A DNA stretch of 64,000 nucleotides from contig CACVBU010001376.1 in NCBI GenBank assembly GCA_902728285.1, positions 1 through 64,000 on the forward strand. The letters run 5' to 3'. Position numbers and translations under genes: made by a program. The notes below the pieces were generated by a model. The model did no database searches and was not told where the DNA came from. It was given only the letters and a program-made list of their open reading frames with translations. Shown here piece by piece: positions 11,993 through 23,399 of this stretch. Source of the stretch: Clytia hemisphaerica (lineage: Eukaryota; Cnidaria; Hydrozoa; Leptothecata; Clytiidae). Position 1 is the first letter of the stretch. Each line of letters begins with the position of its first letter.

Positions 11993-14900
11993 CTATCCAG
12001 CTTCCTCGATCAAAGTCTTGTACCCCGATCTTGGCACCAGATTCATCCAGTAATCTTTGGAGCTCCTTTATAAAAAACAAAAAAATACTGCATTAGGTAA
12101 GTTCGTAGATTCATTTTTTTCTCTTCGATCTGGTTCTTAAAATTTAAACCCCGTGCTTTTTCAATATTTGTCAACCCAGGGGGGGCTAAATTAGAAGAAT
12201 CTACCACCTTGTTTGATATTGATCTAGAAGAGTCGGGGTCATTAAAATTCGTACACATTTTTTCCGTCATAAAAAAATCCAGGAAGGAAGTAATAAAAGT
12301 TTGATAAAGTCGTCCCAAAACCAGGAGATCTATTAACCTTATTTTGTTGATGTGTTCATTCTCGTGATGGATCAAGGTTGAAGCATCTACACAGCGGCTG
12401 TTCGGCGGCAACCTTCCTCCGCGTTCGTTACGTAACTGAAAAATAGATAATCATGAATTCTAAGGGAGGCGAAAATTTAACAAAATGTAGTGGTTCCGGA
12501 TGCAGGCGAAGGAAAAAAGCTCTCATGTTACCGACCGGAAAAAATGTTAGCTATTGATAACTTAAGATCATTGAAATAGAACTTTAAAGATAACTTTCAT
12601 GTACAAACAGTATGAAGTAAACCCTGAATACTGATGTATCAACTACTAATGAAGTCTGCGGCGGGGTCAGAAAATTATTATTTTTTCACCCTGCCGGTTT
12701 CCGGAAACACTACATTTTTTTATTTTCGCCGGACTTTACTCTTGTCTCCCGAATAGACGGGAGGGGGGGGGGGAATAAGTAGGGGGGGAGGTAGGAAAAT
12801 TTTCTAAATTCTAATAAGCGGGGGGGGGGGGGTGGAATTAGAGTGGGGTAATTTGAAGGCAGAATTTTTTTTAACTGATATCAATTTCAACAAAAAAAAA
12901 TCTACACTGTAATAAAATATTGAATTATTCCAATTTGATTATCGGGGAGGAGGTCTTAATAAGAGCTTAATTGATAAGAGATTAATTTACTGTTACATTT
13001 TCACCCAAAGGAGCAACAAACGGGCAAAGGTTTTCAAGAAAATGCAACGTAAGGATTGATTTTTCGCCCAGATTTACGATTTCAAAGGCTCAATTTAGGG
13101 CCGCGCATACGGTCGTTTCTAAATCGATTTCTATTACTATACTATTCGATAATAAAAATTTCCCAGCTACATTACATACATGTTTAGAGTGATTCTGGTG
13201 AGGAGTAATTTGCTTTAGCTCTCCCAACTTACCTCTTCAGCTAAAGCTCGAATATGGTAAGGCTCAAAACCACAGCAACCACCAATGTAACGTATTCCAT
13301 TATCGTAAGCTTTACGTGCGTATTTTTGTGCATCCCAACGTGTTATCAAACGGTTCTCGAAAGCTAGGAGAGAATAACAAGATTCTTTAAAAGTCTAACA
13401 TTAGGGACTTTTTAACAGTAAGATTTTAGCTATTTCAATATTCTCTCATAGCAAAATATATAATACTAGAGGGCGAATTTTTAATGTAATCTTAAATCGC
13501 ACCATCGCACCCTTTTAAATTGGCAGAGATTTATTTTTAAGACTGGTTTCTAAACGAACATGTCTGGGATAAAAATTTTCCTTAAGTTAAGCGATATACA
13601 GTGATAGGTCTTGGTCACTAGAACTTATGGTTGGAATTTTATCAAGCCGTTATTTTGATCAAAACACTTTCCTGATGTGCAACTCAACTACAACTAACTA
13701 ATTTTTATGTGTGACTAAACTACAAAAACATGAGTAACAAAATAACATAAGAAACTAGGAGGTAAGCCTTAGGATTTTCAAACGATGGCAACGACGTCAA
13801 AACAACTAAAGTCTGCCTCAATATAATCTCCAGCGGAGATAAAAAAAGGATGTAACTTTTGATAGAATTCGAATGAAATGACGGTTATGTTTTTGTTGAA
13901 AAGACTATATAAGCATATTATAAAGCAGAATAACAGAATAACTTTAAAAATCTTTAGAAAATGAAGATTTAACAATTTATATTTGGTATGACTGTGGTGA
14001 TTTTCTATATTTCATAGGTTCAATTAGAACATACGAATTATACTCTCGGGTACCTAATAGCCAGGGGGGGTTGAAATAAGCAGGGGGGAGGTTGGAAAAC
14101 ATCACAAAACTTGATAAGCGGGGGAATAAAAATCTCCTGGGTGAAAAAATTTTAAAAAGGAGGCTGATACAGTAGAATTAAGACAAAAGAGGGAACTTTC
14201 AAAAACATTTTCCCAAAAACTAATAAGCGGGGGGGAGGGGTTTAATAAGAATATCCTAGGTGGAAGATTTTCAACAAAATAATTAGTGGGGGAGACGGCT
14301 ATTAGGTAGCCGAGAAAAATGATAAAAGGATACACACCGAGTGGGCATTCTGGTAATCCAATAAATCCGATTCTATCTGCGTCAGCTGTCCGGTAAGCGA
14401 TTGGTTGCACCATGTAATGACATTTCATCCCAGCTTTTTCCACAGCTTTTTTCATCCGAATAGTGGTATCAACGCAAGTGTCTGGATCAAATCGGCAGTT
14501 CACCCCGATGATGTCACAACCTAAAATAGAATCGATTATTTAGAACTGATACGGAACATACCAAAAGTCAATTAATTTCTGGACTTAAAGGAATTCTTTC
14601 TTTTTTTAGCTATGCAATCCATTTTAAACATTCGACAATGCCAAAATAAGATGACATTCTAATCGGACAATTAAAAAAAAGTCTTTCCCATTCCGTTTTA
14701 TTCCAATATAAAGTAATCGATCTAGTAACTAATTTAAAATACCCCTGTCTCACAACCCCAATGGAACTTTTTCCTCAGTGAGCAGCAGTGAGGATAAAAA
14801 TTCTAATTGAAATCCCGATAGGGATAGAAATTCTATCGTTCCAGGTTTAAATAATCCAGTGGGGATGGTTTTGAAGTGCAATTTTTTAAAAATTGATTTT

Positions 14901-17900
14901 CAAGTTGGGATAAAATCAAAGTCAGTTTCCCAGTGGGCTAAAAAATCAAAAGGCTGGCATTCCAGGATATTTTCACACCGAAGAAGAAATTTTTGCCAAA
15001 TTTTTCACCAATGGGGCTGGGGTCCCAGCGGCTCTGTGACACAGGGGTGTTTTAAACGAGCTTATTTAAGGAGAATTTTGCCGAAATTCTCTAAAATTAA
15101 GAAATAGCTACCTTGCAAAAATAATATCCTTACCTATTTTAAGCTCGTATAATGGTTTTCCAAAATAACCCCTAATTTGTTCAAATCAATTTTTAGCAAA
15201 AATAAACCTGACATTACTAAAATTAGTTCTCACCCTATCAAAAAATACTGCCGCGAAATTCTCTTAGGAATTTTTCCCGCCTCACCAAGCTTTGTGTCTT
15301 TAGGACTGTTCATATAGATGTGACTTGACTAGATAGATGAATAACGAGAAATTTGAAAGAAATAGATAATGTTGCGTTCAGGAATCCATTTTGTCTCCTC
15401 GCCGGGCTATATATCCTTCATTCATGCGCTGCACTTGATTTAAATGTAACCGTACCTGCTTTGGCCAGCCTGACAGCAACTTCTTCAACAGAAACATCCT
15501 TAAAATCCCCAAGTGGTCCAATACACATTGAGATTGAGATTGGAATGTTTGTCTTTTTCATAACTTCACACGCCCATTCTGCTTCTTCAACACAACTAAC
15601 GTACTGAAAAAGAGAAAATTAATAACAAGTTAATCTTTCGAGTATCCTTGAATTTTGGGACCTTCAAATCTCAAAATTGCTTTTGAATTGAAAGTTCAAC
15701 AAGAATAGAAATTGGTAATATAAAACATTTTCCAAAATTTTAGTTTGGTCACGTGGTCGGTAGTTTCCATACCGGTCAGTATTTTACCTAAAATACTTAC
15801 TTTCAGCATTCAGCCATTGGTTCATTTTCGCCGAAATTGACCATACGCTTTTACGCCCCCTTTTAGTATCAATACTCTACATTTGCGAGGATTTCAAGTC
15901 AATAGGCACGCATTTTCCATTGGTTTGTTTTCGCCGGGATTTCGACCATACGCTTTTATTACGCCCCCTTTTACTATCGATATTTCAAGTCAATTGGCGC
16001 ACACTTTCCATTGAGTGAATATTTTAAAAGTTATGAAAAATTCTTGTTTAGGGTAAAATTATCAATTCTGAATTTTTATCATACATTTACTTTCTTTGAA
16101 TAAACCCACTGACCTTGGGGGGGGGGGGGGTTGGAGAAAAAAGTGGTCTCTGTATACTTACATCAGAATGTTAGGTTAAGTAGGGTTAATAATTCTTATT
16201 TAAACAATGAAAATTATCCAGCGCAAAGCCGATATTGCCAGACACACATCTTTAAAACTAGTAAATGTCTTCAAAGCATAAATAACGGACCCTCATCAGC
16301 GGCAGGTCCCCTACCCAATTTTTCTTAAGTGCACCTCCTTGTTGAGACTAATCAATACCATGTGATATGATTTTTCAAGCTGCAATAAAATAAAGTTCAA
16401 TTGTAACTAACCTCAGCCATGAGTAAATCTCCATCCCAATTTTCAAAGATGTCAATTTGTTGTTGAAATTCCTTCTGCACTTTTTCTTTGCTTTCACCTG
16501 CAGCGTACGAGCGCGTCGTGCTGATAGGGAGACCGATTAATTTGTTGTGCTTCTTGGCTACTTCAGTTGCTAATCGGCAGCCGGCATCATTTACTTCCTT
16601 TGCCTACAAAAATGGAAAAAATACCATTTTGAGTTTTTGGGTTAAGACTTTTCTAATTACAGTTTTTATAGAAATTTTTAAAGCAATCAAAGTTAATGCT
16701 ACCATGTGTAAATCATCCCCAAGGGAACTAGTTTAGTTACGTTGACATGGTTTTTACGTGATTGCAAAAACAGTCTGCTTTAGAACTTCTATTATTCAAA
16801 TTTTTCTATCATTCAATCCAATTCTTAGGTCGTGTTCACACTACAGACCTACCTTAATAAAAATGTAGTTAGGAGAATCTTTTGTTGACTACAATACAGA
16901 ACGTGCATTTAACAAAGAGTCGAACACGTAGTATTGTAATTTTTAATCGATCTTCCTTAATTAAGAGTCGTAAGCTCTATTGTCTTAAGGGTAGGGTAGA
17001 GGCTTCCCTTAAAACAAAAGATTTTATTAAGGAAGCATAAACAAAGAATGCGTGCAGTGAACAAAAAGTTTTACGATTTCAAAACGAATGAACGGAGGAA
17101 AAAATTAGAAATAGTGCAAACGGTGTTGTTGATGTGTAAGATGAATGCAGTTAATGAGTAAAACCATTAGAACAAATATGTTTCCGGATTTCAAGTGATG
17201 TATGGATACCAATATCAAACAATCACAGGTGAAATCGAAACTCTCAATAAAAAATCAACCAATGAGAAGCCTAAAGCAAAATCAATTACCGTGTTATAAT
17301 AGATCTCGTGAACCTACAAAGAACTGTAATAAACCAGTGTATTCATCCATCATAAATCTCTTTGTTTAACTTTGATAGATTTAATTAAGTAAACTTTCCA
17401 GTGTGAACGCGCCCTTAGTCTCTGTCAAAGGAAAACCCTTGTAAAATACTTTCTTATAATTCGAATCTTTCTGTAAATCGAACAAATTAGACTCCCCGTT
17501 CGAGTTCGAATTAGCGAGACTTAACTAACTTGAAAAATGAATTACAAAAAAGATGAATGATAACATACGCAAAGTAAAGGTCTTCCATCTTTTCTTCGTG
17601 CGAAATTCAAATTATCGTCTGTTCCGTTAAAAACAAAAGCTTGGAGAATGTCGGCTCCACAAAGAGCGTAATCGGTGTGACACTGAGAAACTGAAATTAA
17701 AACAGTCGACGATATCATGTTAGCCATTTATACCTTAAGAATCACATGTAAAGATTACTTTGAAAATATAACCTGTGACCGTTTAAAGTCCTTGGTGTAC
17801 AAAGGCAGGTGTAGAGTACGGGAACTGGGAGTCTCTGAAAGGGTGAAAAAATCAAATCAAATCTCAGTCTGAATTTGAATTTGATTATTTTCTTACCTGC

Positions 17901-18288
17901 TTCAGGGTATTCGACAACGCATTCAGGCGTCCATTCTCCGGGCGTCACATAGCCCCGCCTTTCAAGGGCGTATGTGTAACCTCCATCTCCGATTATGCAT
18001 TCGCCTGCATCCAACATGTCAAGAATTTTTCGATTCTGAAAAAATAAAAAGAACTTTCCTTGGTCGATTTTTTGCCAAACGTACGGAATCGTCTATGCAA
18101 CCGGTAAAACTCGCCTGGCTTTTCTAGAAAAACAAATTACTTTCGGTGTTGAGGGTGGTCCGAGAAAAATAAATCAATATTTCAGTGTTTGCTCTTACTC
18201 CTAGAGAAGGACCGAGCTCAAAGATTGACATACTCAAAAAATAATAGGTTTTGTTGAACAATATAAATTTACTTACATTTTTAGCCAT
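11993..18288 (-). CDS. BHMT: Betaine-homocysteine S-methyltransferase, copy A
   Basis: Moves a methyl group from betaine to homocysteine, giving dimethylglycine and methionine; a cytosolic zinc enzyme in the family. Nine exons (transcript order): 18288-18277, 18035-17897, 17690-17569, 16603-16412, 15603-15456, 14520-14338, 13363-13233, 12435-12338, 12065-11993. All introns are GT..AG, phases fit, and they join to 1098 nt (365 aa plus stop). Family marks: [17 protein letters not shown] near the N-terminus, [17 protein letters not shown] (Cys213) and [13 protein letters not shown] (Cys295, Cys296), i.e. the three zinc cysteines of BHMT. The C-terminus (KDYWMNL...) is shorter than in vertebrate BHMT (about 400 aa). 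The start is a 12-nt coding exon (MAKN) ending at GTAAGT; it is the same in copy B, which supports it. Intron 6 holds G-rich elements; intron 4 is about 0.8 kb and intron 3 carries a PIF/Harbinger-type MITE. No frameshift or stop seen. Confidence 0.95.
12760..12850. repeat. Poly-G rich patch in BHMT copy A intron 7
   Basis: Two runs of 11-14 G within 80 bp (about 12764-12772 and 12820-12832), with the words AATAAGTAGGGGGGG and AATAAGCGGGGG. Same vocabulary as the 254-bp element at 14053-14306; probably a decayed relative. Confidence 0.6.
14053..14306. mobile_element. TA-flanked 254-bp G-rich MITE
   Basis: Inverted ends CCTAATAGCC and GGCTATTAGG, with TA at 14051-14052 and 14307-14308. Inside, AAGCRGGGGG-type words recur at about 14078, 14117 and 14227. 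It lies about 30 bases beyond the 5' splice site of BHMT copy A exon 6. Confidence 0.75.
14740..15055. repeat. Degraded inverted-end repeat (CCCCTGTCTCACA family)
   Basis: The left end has ACCCCTGTCTCACAACCCC, the right end CTCTGTGACACAGGGGTG, inverted relative to each other. Internal words such as CCAGTGGGGATGG and CCCAGTGGG recur. Related blocks: 2619-2880, 31268-32172 and 37951-38193. Intronic (BHMT copy A intron 5). Confidence 0.6.
16828..17414. mobile_element. PIF/Harbinger-type MITE, 587 bp
   Basis: Inverted ends GGTCGTGTTCACACT and the reverse complement of GGGCGCGTTCACACT, with TTA on both sides (16825-16827 and 17415-17417). A 3-bp TTA/TAA duplication plus this kind of end is usual for PIF/Harbinger elements. 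No coding frame. It sits in BHMT copy A intron 3. Confidence 0.7.
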
Positions 18289-18300
18289 TTTGAGTGCGCC

Positions 18301-19648
18301 TTTAATAATAAAATTCAAATTCCAAAATTTCGACTGCTCTTATATATACTGTTTAGCCTGAATGAAGATAAAATTAAATTTCAGAATTTTTTTATTTATT
18401 TATTCCCATATAAAAATGTTCGATTCACACATCAATAAAAAATTTCCGTAAAAAAGAAAATTATTCAAAAAGTTATTGAAGATTCTGTAAGTTAAAATTG
18501 GCAGTTGTTTTTTCATGAATAATCTATGACAATAACATTTGATATGAGAACAGTCGCAACTGAAATTTATTCGTTGCTATGAAAAAGAGCTAGAATGTCT
18601 TAACACATTGGCAACTTCGTACAACAAAAATTTACTTTAACCATATAATCTCAATGTACAAAGCTTTTCACAAGAGTTTCACAAATTTTATAAAGACAAT
18701 ATTTCACCAGGTGTTTAAAGAGATTGTTTGGTCACTTTTTATACTGGAGAAATTGTTGGAAATTACCCTAAAATTACACTTTTCTAAAATGAGAAAAATA
18801 AAATTAAAAAGTCCTGCATTCTTAATAATCTGGAGCTCTCATCTCAAGTAAAAAAGTTTTTCAACTCTTTTTAAAGCCTTGCCTCTTTTCGCTAGGTAAA
18901 CCAACCATTCTAGCGTAAAACGAAGTTTAGCTGAAAAAGTATGTCGACCAGTCATTCTCATCCGAGCCCATCTCAATTGGTATTTAAGAACTTAATCCCA
19001 GAGTGTACTTTGATTTGACTTTGATTACTTAAATTAAAAGCAGCACTGCGTCATGAGATACGACTGTACAATAATTAATTTTACTGAAATTTCTTTCAAC
19101 GAATGACAAGTAAAACAAATATATGTGTTCACATAGAGTGAAAGGATCCAAATACGCCTGAATAAACATATGGTAAGGTTATATTTGAAATATGATATCA
19201 AATATTTTAAAACCTGTCTAAATCTTGTTGTCGGTCTGTTTTAAATCAAGTGTATTAATATAAAAGTTGCACCTCACTTCTACCCATCACGTCCATCCAT
19301 ATTTTTCTAACCTTGACAAGTTTTATTTAAGATCATCAAAAAAATAAAATCTTTTTCTTAGTTAGAGCAACAAAAACCTCATTTTCTTCAATTTTTCTTC
19401 CCTGCAATCTAGACAATCAAGACAAGACGTTTATGAAACTTAAACGTATATACGAAGATAGCCCCATATCACAGACCCGGTGTCCAACTATTGGATAACC
19501 CTTCCTCCAGAAAATGAAGTTGACATTTTTTCCGAAGAGAAAAATACCGTGAAAGTTCATTACTATTTATGTCATCCCACTTAAAAATCTGTTGAAATCT
19601 TGCTGATCCCCACTGGAACCATAAACAAAATAATTAAATCACCCCTTC
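18301..19648. other. Upstream region of BHMT copy A
   Basis: The promoter and any 5' noncoding exon of copy A should lie here. TATATATAC at about 18339-18347 sits 50-60 bases upstream of the start codon, but I cannot assign it as a TATA box. Sequence around 19480-19640 has CACAGACCCGG and CCCCACTGGAACC words of the CCCCTTCTCACAGAC repeat family. Nothing coding seen. Confidence 0.4.
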
Positions 19649-19652
19649 TTAA

Positions 19653-20362
19653 GGGCTCTGACCATAGTCCAAAAATTGATTTTGGTATTTGAACATAAAA
19701 GTTATATTTCAGGTTCCTTAACACTTTTAACAAAGAATTGCCTTTATAAATTGCTTTTTAATCGAATCCCTTAAGAGTAATTAAGAATTTAATTGCAAAA
19801 ATGATGTTATGAATTTTAAAAAGATGTTAATAATATGTTGCATCACTCTCTTTTACAAAAAGTGCTTAGTTTTAATGGGTAATTAACTTTTTTGTTTTAA
19901 AATTTCTTTACACTGTCCGCAAAGAATTAAACTATTTTAGATTTTGCGGAAATTTTTTCTAAAAAGATGTGTCAAAAGTTATGACTGTTTTTTTAAGCAA
20001 AATCCAGATGAAAAATTGATGAAAAACCACTAATTTGAAGATTTCGAGACAAAGAAGCATTTACAAAAATTTTTCGCAAAAATTTTTATTGTTCGGTAAA
20101 AGATACACCATCTACTGCAAAAAATTTTTCAAAATGTTTTTTCTTCGCCGAAACTAAGCTCTTCAAAGTTGAAATACTCTTCCTCGCAAAAGTCTTCATT
20201 TTCTTCTTCATCAATTTTTTTCGATGCAATTTTTGAATTTTCAGATTCAGGAATAGTTTGTCTAACAGAAAATTTATAACATGCCGTAGTTTTGTTGGTT
20301 ACATCAGTCAGAAAACACATTTTAAACACGGCAATTATGAAAAATTCACTATGGTCAGAGCC
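19653..20362. mobile_element. TTAA-flanked element, GGGCTCTGACCATAGT family, copy 1 (710 bp)
   Basis: TTAA at 19649-19652 and 20363-20366; inverted ends GGGCTCTGACCATAGT and GGCTCTGACCATAGT. The minus strand near the right end has a 66-codon acidic frame ([19 protein letters not shown]). Similar DNA, with shifts, is in the copy at 38879-39198 and the fragment at about 42260-42450, so it may be a relic of a coding exon of the parent element. TTAA duplication suggests piggyBac or Kolobok. Confidence 0.72.
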
Positions 20363-20366
20363 TTAA

Positions 20367-21868
20367 AGGCAAGTGATTCCAACCCCCATCGGGACTTTCT
20401 CCCACAGCCTGAAGAATTTTCACCAGGTTAGGGTGTCTATTTATTATGCCTCAATTTGGAAGTGTTTTCTGAAAAAAAATTGTTTAGATTAGATTTGTTT
20501 AATTCGTAAACTGCTTTAGGAATGCCTTTTTAAATCTACGGGAAGCAATACAGCGTTTTTCAACTCGAGCTACTGGAACAAATTCACAGTTTAAGATCTA
20601 GAAGATTTACGATAGGAATCAGCTAAAACAGCTAAGGCGAGTGCAAATTAATAATAGGAAAAAATCGAATACACGTTATCATCCCATAACACTCCTCCCA
20701 ACTCCCTCCCCCCTCAAGAGCTTGGACTGCTTTTTGCTATTCGAGACATTTGAACTGTCTCGCTATCTGCTAAACATAGCTACAAACAACATGTATTCGC
20801 TAATCTGTAGTTACACGTTAGTTTCTTGTCTGACATGAAACATGTTCAAAATCAAATTTCATGTATGCATGCCAAAAGAATAAGCAAACTTTAATAAAAA
20901 CACACGAAGTAGCCCGTAGCCGTTTGCCTGATATTTTGATTGCGTGACCCATGGAAATTTTGTGTCACTGAGTTGAAGTAGAATGAAGGAAGCTGATGGA
21001 TGAAAATTAAACTCAGTTTATTATAACATTTAGGTTGAAAAAAGAAAAAAAAGATCACCGCATGAAAATGTCAACCCTGAGATTGAAGAGTGCGACCAAA
21101 TTTACTGAGTCAAAACTATAAAGATACAAAACATTTTTACTGTCTGACTTGCAATTCAGCAGTCCCCAAACATACCCTTACAGTGTATTCAGCTATAAGA
21201 AGACCTTTGCAGTGCACTCTATCAATAGTACACCCTTACAGTGCATTTCGAGGGTCTCAAAAAACCTGCCCATAAGACACATGCCGTTGGTCAGACCATA
21301 TGAGTGCTCCCCCAGGCTAACGCATTATCATTTAAAACACCTAATAACGCGTACTTTAAGGGACTCTAGCCTTTGATTTTGAAGTACCAAAATCTGGATT
21401 ATATCATATTTTGAAAAATACATAATCCACGTTTTTTTGGAAGCCTTTGGATGCTTTTAACTTTTTGAGTTCTAAGCCTAAAATATTCTTAAAATATTCT
21501 TATTTTCATCATTTTGAGAGTATTTTTTTTTCCATTTCTTAAGAAATTGGGTATGTAAGGGTTCTTAAAGCCTTAAAATGTTCTTAACTTGTACTTAAAA
21601 TTTTGGCCATTGAAGCCTTATGTTCTTACCAATAATAGTTTGTTCTTAAAAGAGAACATAACAGACGCGTAACAATCTCGGTGATTTTTGTCATTTTAAT
21701 GAGACAATCGACTTTGCGTGGTGATGTTACGAGAAAAAAAAACCTAGAATGTAAACATTTTTGCTGACTCACTTATTCAATGAAACTTGAGATAAAATTT
21801 CAATTTTGTGATAAAAATCTGTTTTTAGCAAACGTATTACCTTTGCAGGTATAGCCTATACATACTGT
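20367..21868. other. Gene-free spacer
   Basis: At 21429-21665 is a member of the repeat family with TTCTTAA/GAAGCCTT words (see 47145-47366). At 21160-21260 the sequence TACCCTTACAGTG occurs twice. The short open frames here have no coding character. Confidence 0.45.
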
Positions 21869-22389
21869 GGCTGCGTTTAGACCAGCCTGGCATTTTTAAT
21901 TACTTGTAGTATTTTGAATTCTATTGTTCCGCGCAATTGTTCGGTTTGTCAAATGCCTAATGATGCCAGCGTGTTGGCATTTCATTGGTATTTCAAATGC
22001 CATTTTAAGCAAAGGAATCCCCTTTTCTGGCATTTCAAATCAAACAAAGGAACCAAAACAAAGAGAAAAAATGACATTTTTGATTTTTTAAAGTATTTGC
22101 ACGTTTTTTATTCAGTTCTTTCTATAGATTGTAAAATTTGCAAGATTTGCCATAGGCTAGCCCTACGGCAAAATGTTTCAGTCTTAATGACTGCAGTTTT
22201 TGAGAAATTCCATGCTTTTCATTTGTTTGATCTGTCAAAGTTGAACTTGAGGGAATCACCTTTTCAGTAATGACTCTAAAAAGACGATTCCTTAAATGCC
22301 ATGACGGAAAATACAATGGAAAACTATTAAAATCGAATCCCTCGTGAGCAAATGCCAAATTACAAATGCCAGTTGGTCTAAACGCAGCC
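21869..22389. mobile_element. 521-bp inverted-end MITE (GGCTGCGTTTAGACCA)
   Basis: The left end GGCTGCGTTTAGACCAGCC is inverted at the right end (GGTCTAAACGCAGCC). Inside, AAATGCCA/TGGCATTT words recur at least six times, so the subterminal region is repetitive. The target duplication is not clear. The 118-codon open frame across it is not coding-like. Confidence 0.65.
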
Positions 22390-22458
22390 TGGGAAAAAAC
22401 CGCAGATTTAAAGTGTCATTAAAATGTCATTCTCCCTTGCAGTCACAAGTGAACTGAA

Positions 22459-23110
22459 TTTTTTTTTTTTTTTTTTTTTTTTTTATAAGTAATGACACGA
22501 ACATAGAATACAAACACTAAAAGGTTCCAGCCCTCCCGCAAAAAAACCGCTAGATTATACCGCCAGGAGAGAGGAACCTTATAAAAAGAAAAACGAGAAA
22601 AAAAAACAATAGAAAACTTAGGCAAAATTAAACATAAAAAACAAACTAAATGAGCATTGTGAACAATCAAAACAACGGACCCTCCAATCGACAAGTATCT
22701 TGGATAAATTTTTACGGTTATACTTATTATATCATGATTTAGGTTGTTACTAAAATTCGAATCCCCAAAGAGAAGTATTCTGGAGAGTATTCTTGGGTTA
22801 AATGGTAGCAAGCATATGTCAAGTTGAAGAAGGCTGTCAAACATTACATGTCTATCATCGGAAAAATCAGAGCAATGCATCAGAAAATGCTGTGTAGTTT
22901 CGATAGAGTTATTTCGAAAGTTGCAAAAAGGATCAACTGTGTCTGCAAAATTGTGTTTGAATTTATGTTCCCGAAGATGACTGAAATCGACCCTTAAACG
23001 GTTAAGTAGAACCACACCTCCATTTTTATCAAGTCTGAAAACCGAATTGACATTGTGTTTTAAGAATCTGAGTATCGCGGTTTTAAAAAGAGAGATTGAA
23101 GGAAGAATTT
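22459..23110 (-). mobile_element. 5'-truncated LINE (non-LTR retrotransposon) 3' end
   Basis: On the minus strand this encodes the very C-terminus of a LINE ORF2 protein: LFKTAILRFLKHNVNSVF, then LLNRLRVDFSHLREHKFKHN and a cysteine/histidine stretch (DPFCNFRNNSIETTQHFLMH) typical of the end of CR1/Jockey/RTE-like reverse transcriptase proteins. It is followed by about 360 bp of 3' sequence and an A-tail (T-run 22459-22484 on the plus strand). Everything upstream of the last roughly 130 codons is missing, the usual 5' truncation. The clade cannot be fixed from this piece. Confidence 0.8.
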
Positions 23111-23149
23111 GTCACGAGATACGAGATCGAGTAAACAAGGGTCTTATGT

Positions 23150-23268
23150 TAACTGTCCCGAGTGGTGTAGCAGTGATGCACGCGGTCGAACAAGGGTATT
23201 TAACTGTTGAGTGTTGAGTTAAGTGTTGACTGACCCGAGCAGTGTAGCAGTGATGCACGCGGTCGAAC
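23150..23268 (+). repeat. Direct repeat with TGTAGCAGTGATGCACGCGG
   Basis: Two copies about 76 bp apart (near 23160 and 23236) of a segment reading CCCGAG(T/C)GGTGTAGCAGTGATG-like, ending GCGGTCGAAC. It has a faint resemblance to tRNA A/B box promoter words, so a SINE head is possible, but it does not fold as a tRNA that I can see. The second copy runs into a 60-codon coding-like frame (GRMINSVKSQTRTKNPAP) that I do not recognise. Confidence 0.4.
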
Positions 23269-23399
23269 GGTTTTCGCGAGGTTCATACTCAACGGAAATT
23301 GGGCGAATGATAAATTCTGTCAAGTCGCAAACTCGTACCAAGAACCCTGCCCCGAACGCTAAACATTATACCAAGGAATTACTCAACGAAATTATGTTG

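Noticed and set aside
12043..12411. 122-codon frame read as a single protein
   Set aside because: It is BHMT copy A exon 8 running through its intron; the splice site at 12337/12338 ends the coding part.
21149..21376. Overlapping open frames with cysteine/histidine-rich peptides
   Set aside because: No homology recognised, two frames open at once, and composition like the flanking noncoding DNA.
21914..22270. 118-codon open frame
   Set aside because: Lies wholly inside an inverted-end MITE built from AAATGCCA repeats.
23150..23268. tRNA gene suggested by GCGGTCGAAC
   Set aside because: No acceptor stem or anticodon arm could be formed; kept only as a possible SINE-like repeat.
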